From positions 372,001 through 436,000 of the forward strand of contig NZ_FMBM01000002.1 in assembly GCF_900094735.1 (NCBI RefSeq): DNA of 64,000 nt, in the 5' to 3' direction. The translations under genes and the position numbers were made by a program. This document shows, piece after piece, positions 1 through 9,160 of the stretch (positions within the stretch are counted from its first letter, which is position 1; the number at the start of each line of letters is the position of its first letter). The DNA is from Saliniramus fredricksonii. Its GTDB lineage: Bacteria > Pseudomonadota > Alphaproteobacteria > Rhizobiales > Beijerinckiaceae. The notes under the pieces were generated by a model. It was not told the DNA's origin. It saw only the letters and a list, made by a program, of their open reading frames with translations, and searched no databases.

Positions 1-1
1 A

Positions 2-52
2 GAGCGGACGACAGAGGTCAAGAGCGGCTTCAAGGGCTCTGCGGCCTGGTAA
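2..52 (+). CDS. C-terminal end of an unidentified upstream protein
   Basis: An open frame enters the window at base 2 and runs 16 codons (ends KSGFKGSAAW) to a TAA at 50-52. It lies 66 bases upstream of the SpeD-like gene on the same strand, so it may be the previous gene of the same transcription unit. The fragment is too short to assign to a family, and a chance open frame cannot be excluded. Confidence 0.35.
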   Translation, partial: ERTTEVKSGFKGSAAW

Positions 53-118
53 CGGACGGGCGGGGGCGCGACCACGCGCCTCCGCCTTTCGTATTTCGGT
101 GGAAACAGGAGGAAGCGC

Positions 119-529
119 ATGCGGATCGGGCGACACTGGATCGGCGATATCTCAGGCTGCGACGCCAACATCTTGCGCGATGAAGCGGCACTGAACCTCC
201 TCTTCGAAACCGCTTTGATCCGCGCTGGCGCGCAGATCCTTGAGCGACAATCTCATGTATTCGAAGGGGAAGGAGGCGTGACGGGAATGTTCCTCTTGGC
301 GGAATCTCACGCCAGTTATCACAGCTATCCCGAGCACCGTTATCTCGCAGCAGATTTTTTTACTTGCGGAAGCTGTGACCCTGCTGTCGCAGCAGATGTC
401 GTTATCAGGGCTCTCCGACCGGAGGCCGTTTCCACCCATATCCTTGAAAGATCAGCACTGGAAAGTGGCGACCCAATCCCTGCTCTAGATCGATCGGTCG
501 CACAAAGGAGACAGGAGGCGATCCGATGA
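119..529 (+). CDS. SpeD-like S-adenosylmethionine decarboxylase family proenzyme (pyruvoyl enzyme)
   Basis: The 136-residue cytosolic protein matches the short bacterial AdoMet decarboxylase family. These proenzymes self-cleave before a serine, which becomes the pyruvoyl cofactor. The cleavage motif LLAESH places Ser63 where expected, His68 follows in YHSYPE, and Cys83 sits in FFTCG, the same spacing as in the well-studied Thermotoga enzyme. The family normally makes decarboxylated AdoMet for spermidine synthesis, but some members are ornithine or arginine decarboxylases. No aminopropyltransferase gene is adjacent, so the substrate is open. A strong AGGAGG precedes the ATG, and the stop overlaps the next start in ATGA, so it is translationally coupled to the radical SAM gene. 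Confidence 0.85.
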   Translation: MRIGRHWIGDISGCDANILRDEAALNLLFETALIRAGAQILERQSHVFEGEGGVTGMFLLAESHASYHSYPEHRYLAADFFTCGSCDPAVAADVVIRALRPEAVSTHILERSALESGDPIPALDRSVAQRRQEAIR

Positions 530-1977
530 AATTGACATTGCAACCAAGTCATTTACCTGGCCGCGCCTTTGATCGGCAAGTGCCGATCTTTAATATATAC
601 TACCCCTTCCAATGGGATGCGAAGTCAGGCGACGTGTTTGTCGATGGTGTTACAGCGCTCTCTCAAATCGATTTTTCTTCAGTGAGTTCAGTAGCACTTT
701 ATTTTCATTTTCCTTTTTGTGAAACGATTTGCAATTTTTGCCCTTTTACACGAGGAAAATACCAAGGACACCAAATTATCAGCGATTATCTTGAAGCTAT
801 TATCAAAGAAATAAATCTCAAATCAGAGCAAAAAAATCTGCGCGAGCTTGCAGTTCGCTCGATTTTCGTCGGCGGTGGAACGCCATCACTTCTCACGGCC
901 GACGAAATCCGTCAATTCGGTACGGCACTTCATGAGCATTTCGATCTTTCACTTCTCAGGGAGTTCGCATTCGAGTGCGAGGTCAAGAGCGTCACTGCGG
1001 ACAAGGTTGCAGCGCTGCGCGAAATCGGTGTGACAAATGCGCGCTATGGCCTCCAGACCTTCGATCCGTTCTGGCGGGACATGTTTGACCTCACTGCTTC
1101 GCTAGATCAGATCCAAGCCGCCAACGAACTGTTCAACAAGATGCTACCTTACTCGTCTTTCGATATCCTCTACGGGATGAATGGACAGACGACAGATGCT
1201 TTTCTCGCCGATCTTGAGAAGGCCGCCGCGATGGGGAACGCGCTCGTGGATGTCTACCCGATCGATAACGTCGTGACTCAGATCAAGCTACACAGGAAGC
1301 TGGAAGCCGCCGGCTTCACCTCAAAGACTGCGGATGAGCGCTTCGACATGAATCGGCTTTTGCGAGCGGTGATGCGCGAGCACGGTTTCTTGCCGCATAA
1401 CGGACATGGCTATGTGCGCGTGGATGCAGACGAGCTTGCGCGCAACCCGGCTGTAACTGATACTTACACCTTCGATTATCACGACCATATTTACGGCCAT
1501 GCAGATACTGCAGTTGTTGGTTTTGGGGTCAATGCAATATCTATTTTGCCACAGACAGTGCTGACAAATACTGGCAATCGCCGAAAATATATTGATGATA
1601 TGCATGAGAATGGATCTGTGAAGACACAAATCAGCCGCCATGACCGTTCAATTGATGCCTCCCGTCCGGTTGTCACGCGGCTCGCCTATCATGGTGTTCT
1701 CGAAAAGAATCGTGTATTTTGGAATGAGGTCCCAAGAGAGTGCATTCAAGCATTGCATGAGTTTGCTGATGCGGGGCTCATTCGGGATGCCGGCGACACC
1801 TGGCGGATCACGCAGGATGGTTGGGAGTGGTACGTTAACATGATGTATTATGCAATGCCCGAATCGCAAAAGTCCGTCCTGGATGCTTTCATTATTCACT
1901 GTTTGCGACAGCCAGGGCGCGTATTGACGGCCGACCAGATTGAATTTGTTAATTCGGGCCATCTGGCAATTGCGTAA
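526..1977 (+). CDS. HemN/HemW-like radical SAM protein
   Basis: The 483-residue protein has the radical SAM CX3CX2C cluster motif at Cys65, Cys69 and Cys72 (FCETICNFC), preceded by the YFHFPF segment typical of the coproporphyrinogen-oxidase-like branch. A glycine-rich FVGGGTPSLL SAM-binding segment follows, and a HemN-type C-terminal domain lies at about 360-470. This branch contains true HemN, heme chaperones (HemW), heme-degrading methyltransferases and natural-product methylases or cyclopropanases. The setting (SpeD-like gene upstream, exporter downstream, no heme genes) argues against a heme role and for small-molecule tailoring, which is inference. AGGAGG lies about 9 bases before the start. 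The first third is notably AT-rich compared with neighbouring genes, suggesting transfer. Confidence 0.85.
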   Translation: MKLTLQPSHLPGRAFDRQVPIFNIYYPFQWDAKSGDVFVDGVTALSQIDFSSVSSVALYFHFPFCETICNFCPFTRGKYQGHQIISDYLEAIIKEINLKSEQKNLRELAVRSIFVGGGTPSLLTADEIRQFGTALHEHFDLSLLREFAFECEVKSVTADKVAALREIGVTNARYGLQTFDPFWRDMFDLTASLDQIQAANELFNKMLPYSSFDILYGMNGQTTDAFLADLEKAAAMGNALVDVYPIDNVVTQIKLHRKLEAAGFTSKTADERFDMNRLLRAVMREHGFLPHNGHGYVRVDADELARNPAVTDTYTFDYHDHIYGHADTAVVGFGVNAISILPQTVLTNTGNRRKYIDDMHENGSVKTQISRHDRSIDASRPVVTRLAYHGVLEKNRVFWNEVPRECIQALHEFADAGLIRDAGDTWRITQDGWEWYVNMMYYAMPESQKSVLDAFIIHCLRQPGRVLTADQIEFVNSGHLAIA

Positions 1978-3224
1978 TGACGATGGGATGGCGCGACAGC
2001 TTGTCCCCTGGTTTCGGACTGGGCCGGGATCTGAACTTTCTGCTAGGCGGACAACTCGTCGCGACAACCGGCAGCCGCATCTTTGATATCGTCCTCATCT
2101 GGTACGCACTTGATCAGGCGGATGACTATGCAACCGTTGGATTTTTGGTTTTCTTGCGTTTCGTGCCTTATGCACTCTTCGGGATGTTCTGCGGCTGGCT
2201 TAGTGATCGGTTGAATCGGCGGATATTGGTCGTACTTGCTGATTTGCTACGAACCCTGTTATTTGCCGTAGCGGGTTTGGTGCTGATGACTGACGCTGAC
2301 CCGCTGGTCGTTCTCGCTATCACCGCCTTTCTGATGACGACAACCCGGACCTTGTCGCAGCCAGCAGTGCAGGGGATGCTGCCACAACTGGCGGGCGGTG
2401 GCACGTTGTTGCGTGCGAATGCAGCTCTCCATGGTGGCATGGAAATGGTGGGGGTAGCAGCGCCCGTAATCGGAGGCGCCCTGTTGGCTGTCCTGCCCGC
2501 ATCAAGCGTCCTGTTTCTTGTTGGAATATGCCAGTTTGTCGCAGCAGCATTGGCGGCTGCGATCCGCCTGCCCCGTGAGACACGATCTGCCGAACTTCGG
2601 CTCGCGGGGTTTCTGGCGGAATATTCCGAGCTTTTTCATTTCTTGACACGATCACGAAGTGAAGTCTTGTCGGCCGTTATTGTGAATGTTGTAGCGATAT
2701 TTGGTGTTGCGGGGATTCTGAGTCTTCTGATACCGATACTTGTGAAGGATCACCTCAATGCCGGCCCTTCTGCACTCGGTGTATTGTGGGGCGTTGTGGC
2801 GATGGGTACGATTCTTGGCGCTGCGGTGAGCATTCGCCTCACGACCGAGCGGCGGGAACGGGACATGTTGCTGGCGTGGCTGGGTTACGGGATCCTGATC
2901 GGCGCACTCTTCTTGCCCAGCCATTTTATTGCAGTTCTCGCAATCGGGTTTGTCCTTGGCGCCGTTGGCGCTGTGGCGGACGTGCTCTTTGCCACGCTGA
3001 TTCAGGAGCGCATGCCCAAGGAGCACGTCTCGAAAACGTTTGCTGCGTTTTCGACCTTTGCCAATGTCGGCGAGGCGCTGTCGGCGCCGGCTCTCGCCCT
3101 GATGACGACCTGGTTCGGGATCGGTGCCGCCTTCGCGCTCGGGGCATCGTTCCCTATCATTGCTGCGCTGGGAGGATTCGTCGTTCTGAGGCGAAGAGTT
3201 TCCGGTACCTCGTTGAAATCGTAG
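1977..3224 (+). CDS. MFS transporter, probable small-molecule exporter (MFS_3/EntS-like)
   Basis: The 415-residue inner-membrane protein has about 12 hydrophobic segments and the MFS loop 2-3 motif (GWLSDRLNRR, about residues 72-81). It most resembles the MFS_3 group, which contains the enterobactin exporter EntS and macrolide efflux proteins. The start overlaps the radical SAM stop by one base (TAATG), making speD-like, radical SAM and MFS one coupled operon. The simplest reading is that it exports the product of the two enzymes; this is inference from context. A short GC hairpin lies just after the stop (about 3224-3241) but lacks a T tract. Confidence 0.8.
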   Translation: MTMGWRDSLSPGFGLGRDLNFLLGGQLVATTGSRIFDIVLIWYALDQADDYATVGFLVFLRFVPYALFGMFCGWLSDRLNRRILVVLADLLRTLLFAVAGLVLMTDADPLVVLAITAFLMTTTRTLSQPAVQGMLPQLAGGGTLLRANAALHGGMEMVGVAAPVIGGALLAVLPASSVLFLVGICQFVAAALAAAIRLPRETRSAELRLAGFLAEYSELFHFLTRSRSEVLSAVIVNVVAIFGVAGILSLLIPILVKDHLNAGPSALGVLWGVVAMGTILGAAVSIRLTTERRERDMLLAWLGYGILIGALFLPSHFIAVLAIGFVLGAVGAVADVLFATLIQERMPKEHVSKTFAAFSTFANVGEALSAPALALMTTWFGIGAAFALGASFPIIAALGGFVVLRRRVSGTSLKS

Positions 3225-3343
3225 GGGTCGCTGCGACCCTGTGAAGCCGCCGTGCCCATCCGAAGTCCTGGATAAGCACTGCGGGATCTCGCAGGCATTG
3301 CATGCGATCTCATTTCAGGCCCGCGGGCTGACGGAATGCCGCT

Positions 3344-4249
3344 CTAAATTGAGGTTGTGCGCGTCAGGGTATCTGACGCCACCCGTCTGACAACTTTTGT
3401 GAGATTGGCCAATGCTCCACCTGCATTTGCCGGGTAATGCCAGTATACGGGCGCTGTAATGCTCACATTATCGCAAAACCTGACCAGCCGCCCGCTTTCC
3501 AGATAGGGGGCAGACTGTAGAATCGGGACCACAGACCATCCGACATTGCCGTTGAGTGCCCGAAATATGTCATGTGAGGATGGAACAGTAACGTATTTGA
3601 GCAAAATATCCCTACCGAAGACTTTTTTGGCCCATTGAAGTGGGATCATTCCTCTTCCACAAGAACGAAAGCAGATTATTTTAGAAATTGTATCTTCAGA
3701 AAAATTCTTGTGCAGGAAATATTTTTCATAGACATCAATTGAACAAACAGCATGGTATTCAATTTCTCCGATTAGCAAAGATTTATATCCACATATGTCA
3801 AATTTATTTTCAGTTATTGCGGCAATTGTGAGGCAATTTTTTAGTAGCTCATCTGCATATTCCCCACTTGCAGGAATTATTTCAATGTTTAGAGAAATAT
3901 GTTTTCGCAAATAATTGCATATTGCGTCGATAAACCATAGCGATAAATGATCGGCACTGACAACGATTTTAAGATTTCCATCCGTATCCGAGTTGTGAAT
4001 TTTGAGGCGTCCAAATAATTCCTTCTCTAATACTTTTACTTGGGTCGTATGTTTGACCAGCAGCGCCCCGAGCGGTGTCAATTGTCCTTTCGCACCGCGC
4101 ACCAGCACTTTGCCACACACTTTCGCTTCCAGTGCCTTGATTCGTTGCGAGATCGCCGATGGCGTCATATTCAGATGCGCTGCCGCACGCTCGTAAGAAC
4201 CTTCTCTATTGACTGCGGCAAGTGCTAATAGTGATCGATAGTCAAGCAT
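3344..4249 (-). CDS. LysR-family regulator, ArgP/IciA-like
   Basis: The 301-residue protein begins with a LysR winged helix-turn-helix (about residues 2-61; SAISQRIKALE recognition region) followed by a periplasmic-binding-like effector domain. The N-terminus (MLDYRSLLALAAV) and the late PVYWHY segment are characteristic of ArgP/LysG, which respond to arginine or lysine and control amino-acid export. It is convergent with the SpeD-like/radical SAM/MFS operon, and its own promoter faces ugpB. Its middle part is AT-rich (about 3640-4030), like parts of the radical SAM gene, so the two may have arrived together. Control of the neighbouring operon by basic amino acids is plausible but unproven. 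Confidence 0.8.
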   Translation of the reverse strand: MLDYRSLLALAAVNREGSYERAAAHLNMTPSAISQRIKALEAKVCGKVLVRGAKGQLTPLGALLVKHTTQVKVLEKELFGRLKIHNSDTDGNLKIVVSADHLSLWFIDAICNYLRKHISLNIEIIPASGEYADELLKNCLTIAAITENKFDICGYKSLLIGEIEYHAVCSIDVYEKYFLHKNFSEDTISKIICFRSCGRGMIPLQWAKKVFGRDILLKYVTVPSSHDIFRALNGNVGWSVVPILQSAPYLESGRLVRFCDNVSITAPVYWHYPANAGGALANLTKVVRRVASDTLTRTTSI

Positions 4250-4594
4250 TCGTCATGTTCCCACAATCAATCGCCTGTACATGCCCGCAAGAGGGCGGGC
4301 GAATTTTGCGGATCCGTTGCAATTTCGATTACTTAAAGTAGTAAACTTCGCTCGAAAAGACAACCTAAAATTTTATTAAGGTCGGCTAAGCGTGCTTGAT
4401 GTCTTACGATGTAGAATAATCTGGCAAGATTCTGGCATTTATGCTCGGCTAGGAATGTACTAGACAGACTCTGAATTAAATTTAGCCGACTTCAATTAAT
4501 TACTTTGTCTTTGTCATATTTCTGAAATCAAACGCAGTCATCACGCTGCATGACGCAGGCTCCCCTGCGTAAATTATGTATTTCGGAGCGAAAC
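4250..4594. promoter_or_regulatory. AT-rich divergent control region between the LysR gene and ugpB
   Basis: These 345 bases hold no convincing gene. They contain a perfect 9-base inverted pair, GTCGGCTAA at 4381-4389 and TTAGCCGAC at 4482-4490, plus a third related half-site CTCGGCTAG at 4444-4452, suggesting operator sites for the LysR protein or another regulator. Two TTTGTC direct hexamers near 4503-4515 loosely recall a Pho box but are too degenerate to call. A ribosome binding site (CGGAGCG) precedes ugpB at 4584-4590. Confidence 0.4.
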
Positions 4595-5920
4595 ATGACC
4601 TTCACCCGCACGCTTCTGGCCGCCTCGACGGCCATGATCCTCGTCGCCGGCGCCACGAGCGCACAGGCCCAACCGGTCGAGATCGATTTCTGGCACGCCA
4701 TGGGCGGCGAGCTGGGTGACCGCACCCAGGAAGTCGTCGATGGCTTCAACGCCAGCCAGAACGAATTCCGCGTCAACGCCGTCTATCGCGGCAACTACAC
4801 CGAGACGCTGACCTCCGCCATCGCCGCCTTCCGCGCCGGGGAACAGCCGAATCTGGTCCAGGTCTTCGAAGTCGGCACGGCCTCGATGATGGCCGCCGAA
4901 GGGGCGATCTATCCGGTTTATCAGCTCATGCAGGAGCACGGCCGCGACTGGGATCCCTCTGTCTATCTGCCCTCCGTGGTGGGCTATTACGCCGATCCCG
5001 ACGGCAACATGCTGTCGATGCCCTTCAACTCCTCGACGCCGGTGATGTACTACAACCGCGACGCGATGGAAGCCGCCGGTCTCGATCCGGACGCGCCGCC
5101 CGCGACCTGGGGCGAACTCGCCGAGATGTCGCGCACCATCATCGAGGCCGGCGCTGCCGAATGCGGCTTCACCACGGGCTGGCAGTCCTGGGTGCAGCTC
5201 GAGAACTTCTCCGCACTCCATAATGTGCCGTTTGCCACCAATGCCAACGGTTTCGAGGGTCTCGACACGGAATTCGCCTTCAACAGCGATCTCCACAAGC
5301 GCCATATCGCCAACATGCAGGAATGGCAGGGTGAAGATGTGTTTCGCTATGCCGGGCGCCGCTCCGATTCCGCGCCCGCCTTCTACAATGGCGAATGCGC
5401 CTTCTACATGAACTCCTCCGCCGCACAGGCCGGTGTCGAGGCCAATACCGAATTCGATTTCGGTGTGGCCATGCTGCCCTATTACGACGATGTCGCGGGT
5501 GCGCCGCAGAATTCCATCATCGGCGGTGCCACGCTCTGGGTGCTCAACGGGCATAGCGACGAGGAAAATGCGGCGACGGCGGCATTCTTCGATTATCTCA
5601 GCCAGGCCGAAGTCCAGGCCGACTGGCACCAGGTCACCGGCTACCTGCCGATCACCATGGCTGCCTTCGAGCTCTCGCAGGAGCAGGGCTTCTACGAGGC
5701 CAATCCGGGCACGGATACCTCGATCCTGCAGATGACCCTGAACGAGCCGACCGAGCATTCGCGCGGCCTGCGTCTGGGCAATTTCGTGCAGATCCGCGAC
5801 ATCATCAACGAAGAGCTCGAGGAAGTCTGGTCGGGCAACAAGTCCGCGCAGGAAGCGCTCGACGATGCCGCTCGTCGTGGCGACGACCTGCTGCGTCAGT
5901 TCGAAGCCGACAATTCCTGA
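4595..5920 (+). CDS. ugpB: sn-glycerol-3-phosphate ABC transporter, substrate-binding protein
   Basis: The 441-residue periplasmic protein has a Sec signal peptide with a likely AQA cleavage site near residue 23, then an extracellular solute-binding protein type 1 fold. The opening IDFWHAMGGELGD and the IIGGATLW segment are typical of UgpB. It captures glycerol-3-phosphate or glycerophosphodiesters for the UgpAE permease. An upstream in-frame ATG at 4550 would add 15 residues before the signal peptide. The start at 4595 is preferred because it follows CGGAGCG and gives a clean signal sequence. It is the first gene of ugpBAEC. Confidence 0.9.
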   Translation: MTFTRTLLAASTAMILVAGATSAQAQPVEIDFWHAMGGELGDRTQEVVDGFNASQNEFRVNAVYRGNYTETLTSAIAAFRAGEQPNLVQVFEVGTASMMAAEGAIYPVYQLMQEHGRDWDPSVYLPSVVGYYADPDGNMLSMPFNSSTPVMYYNRDAMEAAGLDPDAPPATWGELAEMSRTIIEAGAAECGFTTGWQSWVQLENFSALHNVPFATNANGFEGLDTEFAFNSDLHKRHIANMQEWQGEDVFRYAGRRSDSAPAFYNGECAFYMNSSAAQAGVEANTEFDFGVAMLPYYDDVAGAPQNSIIGGATLWVLNGHSDEENAATAAFFDYLSQAEVQADWHQVTGYLPITMAAFELSQEQGFYEANPGTDTSILQMTLNEPTEHSRGLRLGNFVQIRDIINEELEEVWSGNKSAQEALDDAARRGDDLLRQFEADNS

Positions 5921-6027
5921 CACCTTCCGACAGTGTCACGCGTCTGATGGACGCCGGTCCCTGAGGCCGGCGTCCTCGTCCGTCCCGGCCGGCGCCGTAT
6001 ACGATCTTTCTCTGAAACGGATCCCCC

Positions 6028-6909
6028 ATGCACAAGCGGGTGACTTTCGCAGGTTTCGGCTTTCCGCTGGCCCTGCTCGCGCCTCAGCTCCTGATTACGC
6101 TGATCTTCTTCATCTGGCCGGCTGCGCAGGCACTCTACCAGTCGGTTCTGCGCCAGGATGCGTTCGGCCTGCGCACGACCTTCGTCGGTCTGCAGAATTT
6201 CCAGCGGCTGTTTGCCGATCCGCTCTATCTCTCGTCCTTCCAGGTGACGACCGTCTTCAGCGTCGCCGTCACCTTTTCCGGGCTCGCCATCGCGCTCCTG
6301 CTCGCGAGCATGGCCGATCGGGCGATCAAGGGGGCGAGCGGCTATAAAACCCTGCTGATCCTGCCCTATGCGGTGGCGCCGGCGATCGCGGGGGTGTTGT
6401 GGTGGTTCATGTTCAACCCGTCCATCGGCATTTTCGCCTATATGGCGCGGGGGCTGGGCTATGACTGGAACCACCAGATCAATGGCAATGACGCGCTGGT
6501 TCTGGTGACCATCGCGGCGGTCTGGAAGCAGATCAGCTACAATTTCCTGTTCTTCCTCGCCGGGCTGCAGGCGATCCCGAAATCGCTCATGGAGGCTGCC
6601 GCGATCGACGGCGCAAGCCCCTGGAAGAGGTTCTGGTCGATCACCTTTCCGCTGCTCTCGCCCACCACCTTCTTCCTGCTCGTGGTGAATGTCGTCTACG
6701 CCTTCTTCGACACCTTCGGCGTGATCCATGCGACCACCGGCGGCGGGCCGGGCCAGGCGACGAACATCCTCGTCTACAAGGTCTACACGGACGGTTTCGT
6801 CGGGCTGAACCTCGGGTCCTCCGCTGCACAGAGCGTCATCCTGATGGGCATCGTCATCGCACTTACCACCATCCAGTTCCGCTATGTCGAGCGGCGGGTC
6901 CAGTATTGA
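6028..6909 (+). CDS. ugpA: sn-glycerol-3-phosphate ABC transporter, permease UgpA
   Basis: The 293-residue inner-membrane protein has six predicted segments and the permease EAA loop ([16 protein letters not shown], about residues 188-203) that contacts the ATPase. It aligns with UgpA in length and in the [10 protein letters not shown] region. It starts 107 bases after ugpB and is followed 10 bases later by ugpE. Substrate preference is inferred from operon order and the binding protein. Confidence 0.9.
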   Translation: MHKRVTFAGFGFPLALLAPQLLITLIFFIWPAAQALYQSVLRQDAFGLRTTFVGLQNFQRLFADPLYLSSFQVTTVFSVAVTFSGLAIALLLASMADRAIKGASGYKTLLILPYAVAPAIAGVLWWFMFNPSIGIFAYMARGLGYDWNHQINGNDALVLVTIAAVWKQISYNFLFFLAGLQAIPKSLMEAAAIDGASPWKRFWSITFPLLSPTTFFLLVVNVVYAFFDTFGVIHATTGGGPGQATNILVYKVYTDGFVGLNLGSSAAQSVILMGIVIALTTIQFRYVERRVQY

Positions 6910-6919
6910 GAGGGCCGTC

Positions 6920-7768
6920 ATGGTCGAAAATCGTCCCTGGCTGACGTTCACCCGTCACGCCGTGCTCAGTTTCGGCGTCCTGCTGGTTCTCTTCCCGGTC
7001 TGGATCGCCTTCGTGGCCTCGACGCATGAAGGCAGCGCGCTGATGCGGGGCGTGATGCCGCTCTGGCCGGGTGACCGGCTGATCGAGAATTACCGCGCCA
7101 TCCTGACCGACGGCATGCGCCAGGCCGGTGGTGTGCCGGTGGCGCTGATGATGCTGAATTCGCTGATCATGGCGCTCGCCATCGCCATCGGCAAGATTGC
7201 GATCTCGCTGATCTCGGCCTTCGCGGTGGTCTATTTCCGCTTTCCCTTCCGGATGCTGTGCTTCTGGATCATCTTCATCACCCTGATGCTGCCGGTCGAG
7301 GTCCGCATCCTGCCGACTTTCGAGGTGGTGGCCAATCTCGGCATGCTCAATTCCTATGCCGGGCTCTCGATCCCGCTGATCGCCTCGGCGACGGCAACCT
7401 TTCTCTTCCGGCAGTTCTTTCTCACCGTGCCGGACGAGCTCACCGAGGCCGCGCGGATGGACGGGGCGAGCCCGTTCCGGTTCTTCAAGGATATTCTCCT
7501 GCCGCTGTCGCGCACCAATATCGCGGCGATCTTCGTGATCATGTTCATCTACGGCTGGAACCAGTATCTCTGGCCGCTGCTCGTTACCACGGATGCTTCA
7601 TACACGACCATCGTGATGGGCATCCAGCGCATGATCAACGTCGCCGATACGCAGCCGCAATGGCATCTTGCCATGGCGACGGCAACGCTCGCGCTCGCGC
7701 CCCCCGTCATCATCGTCGTCGTCATGCAGAGGCTGTTCGTCAAGGGCCTCGTCGAAACCGAGAAGTAA
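6920..7768 (+). CDS. ugpE: sn-glycerol-3-phosphate ABC transporter, permease UgpE
   Basis: The 282-residue membrane protein (E. coli UgpE has 281) carries the EAA loop [15 protein letters not shown] at about residues 174-188 and six membrane segments. An ATG at 6884 lies inside ugpA and would add 12 residues without homology. The ATG at 6920, 10 bases after the ugpA stop, gives the expected family length. It pairs with UgpA to form the translocation pore. Confidence 0.9.
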   Translation: MVENRPWLTFTRHAVLSFGVLLVLFPVWIAFVASTHEGSALMRGVMPLWPGDRLIENYRAILTDGMRQAGGVPVALMMLNSLIMALAIAIGKIAISLISAFAVVYFRFPFRMLCFWIIFITLMLPVEVRILPTFEVVANLGMLNSYAGLSIPLIASATATFLFRQFFLTVPDELTEAARMDGASPFRFFKDILLPLSRTNIAAIFVIMFIYGWNQYLWPLLVTTDASYTTIVMGIQRMINVADTQPQWHLAMATATLALAPPVIIVVVMQRLFVKGLVETEK

Positions 7769-7782
7769 GGAAAGCCACGCCC

Positions 7783-8895
7783 ATGTCCGAGATCATGATC
7801 CGGAATGTCGAGAAAAGCTACGGCGATACCAAGGTCATTCACGGTGTCTCCATCGACATCAATGACGGCGAGCTGATCGTCATCGTCGGCCCGTCCGGCT
7901 GCGGGAAATCGACGCTGCTGCGCATGGTGGCAGGGCTGGAGGAAATCAGCGCCGGGGAGATCGCCATCGGCGGGCGGGTGGTCAACCGCCTGGAGCCGAA
8001 GGATCGCAACATCGCCATGGTGTTTCAGAACTACGCGCTTTATCCGCATATGAGCGTGTTCGACAACATGGCCTACGGGCTCAGGATCGCCGGCAAGCCG
8101 CGTGCCGAGATCGAGGAGCGGGTGGCCGGAGCCGCGAAGCTGCTGGAGCTCTCGGATCTGCTCACACGCAAGCCGCGCCAGCTCTCCGGCGGCCAGCGCC
8201 AGCGCGTCGCCATGGGCCGCGCCATCGTGCGTGATCCGGCGGCGTTTCTGTTCGACGAGCCGCTTTCCAATCTCGACGCCAAGCTGCGCGTCCAGATGCG
8301 CCTCGAGATCAAGCAATTGCAGCGCCGCCTGCGCACCACGGCGCTCTATGTCACGCATGACCAGGTCGAGGCGATGACGCTCGCCGACAAGCTGGTGGTG
8401 ATGAATGCCGGCGTGGCGGACCAGGTGGATACGCCGATGAACGTCTATCTTCATCCGCGCACCATGTTCGTGGCGGGCTTCATCGGCTCGCCGGCAATGA
8501 ATTTCATGCCGGGGCGCATCGCGTCGGACGGCGCCACGCTGGCGCTGGAAAGCGGACAGGGCCTGCGGGTGGCGCCGGATCGGCTCGCCGCCCATGCCGA
8601 CAAGCCGGTAATGATCGGCATTCGCCCCGAGCATCTGTTACCCTGTGGCGACGGAGAGGCGGATTTCAGTCTCGCTGCGGAGCTGGTCGAGACACTCGGC
8701 GCCGATATTCTTGTCCACGGCACGCTCGCCGATTCGCACAAACAGGCGGTCTATGGGGAGGGCGGGGCGCGCATGGCCGTGCGGCTTCCCGGGCATACGC
8801 CGGTGCGCGAGGGCGAGATTCTGCCCCTGCGCGCCGCCGATGAAAGCCTGCATCTGTTCGACCGCGAGAGCCGCATCAGACTCGCGGACCTGTAG
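7783..8895 (+). CDS. ugpC: sn-glycerol-3-phosphate ABC transporter, ATPase UgpC
   Basis: The 370-residue cytoplasmic ATPase has Walker [10 protein letters not shown] at residues 36-44, the signature LSGGQRQR, Walker [13 protein letters not shown] and the H-loop YVTHD. A MalK-type C-terminal TOBE domain includes IGIRPEHL. The start 14 bases after ugpE, with AAGGAAAG upstream, fits the family; a much longer open frame upstream is only read-through of the ugpE region. It powers the UgpAE importer and completes the operon. Confidence 0.92.
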   Translation: MSEIMIRNVEKSYGDTKVIHGVSIDINDGELIVIVGPSGCGKSTLLRMVAGLEEISAGEIAIGGRVVNRLEPKDRNIAMVFQNYALYPHMSVFDNMAYGLRIAGKPRAEIEERVAGAAKLLELSDLLTRKPRQLSGGQRQRVAMGRAIVRDPAAFLFDEPLSNLDAKLRVQMRLEIKQLQRRLRTTALYVTHDQVEAMTLADKLVVMNAGVADQVDTPMNVYLHPRTMFVAGFIGSPAMNFMPGRIASDGATLALESGQGLRVAPDRLAAHADKPVMIGIRPEHLLPCGDGEADFSLAAELVETLGADILVHGTLADSHKQAVYGEGGARMAVRLPGHTPVREGEILPLRAADESLHLFDRESRIRLADL

Positions 8896-9019
8896 GCGGG
8901 CAGGTCTGTGGGGAGTGGCTTCCTGTAGCACCAGGGCCCGGCGGCTGCATCCGGGATCGGTTCCGGATGTCGCATGGTCGCCGTGGACATCCCCTTCCGA
9001 TCGCAGCAACGATCGGCAT

Positions 9020-9160
9020 TCAGGCAATGAAGGCACGGATTGTCATGGCGACGATGGTGAGTGCGACGAAGCCACCGATCCAGAGGATCGCGAACCAGCC
9101 GAGCCGCTTCCACAGCGGCCCGGGTGTCTCGTCACGTTGACGGGTATTGTCATCTTGCAT
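9020..9160 (-). CDS. CydX-like small subunit (DUF2474 family) of bd-type oxidase
   Basis: This 46-codon gene has ATG at 9158-9160 and TGA at 9020-9022. The product is a single-span membrane protein: a short charged N-terminus, PLWKRLGWFAILWIGG, then one hydrophobic helix. This matches the DUF2474 family found after cydB, analogous to CydX, which stabilises the heme cofactors of bd oxidase. Its ATG shares one base with the cydB stop (TGATG), so it is translationally coupled. The short length makes it easy to miss. Confidence 0.8.
   Translation of the reverse strand: MQDDNTRQRDETPGPLWKRLGWFAILWIGGFVALTIVAMTIRAFIA

Noticed and set aside
3224-3241. Intrinsic terminator after the MFS gene
   Set aside because: A short GC hairpin is present, but no T tract follows.
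4500-4520. Pho box upstream of ugpB
   Set aside because: The two TTTGTC hexamers are too short and wrongly spaced for the PhoB consensus.
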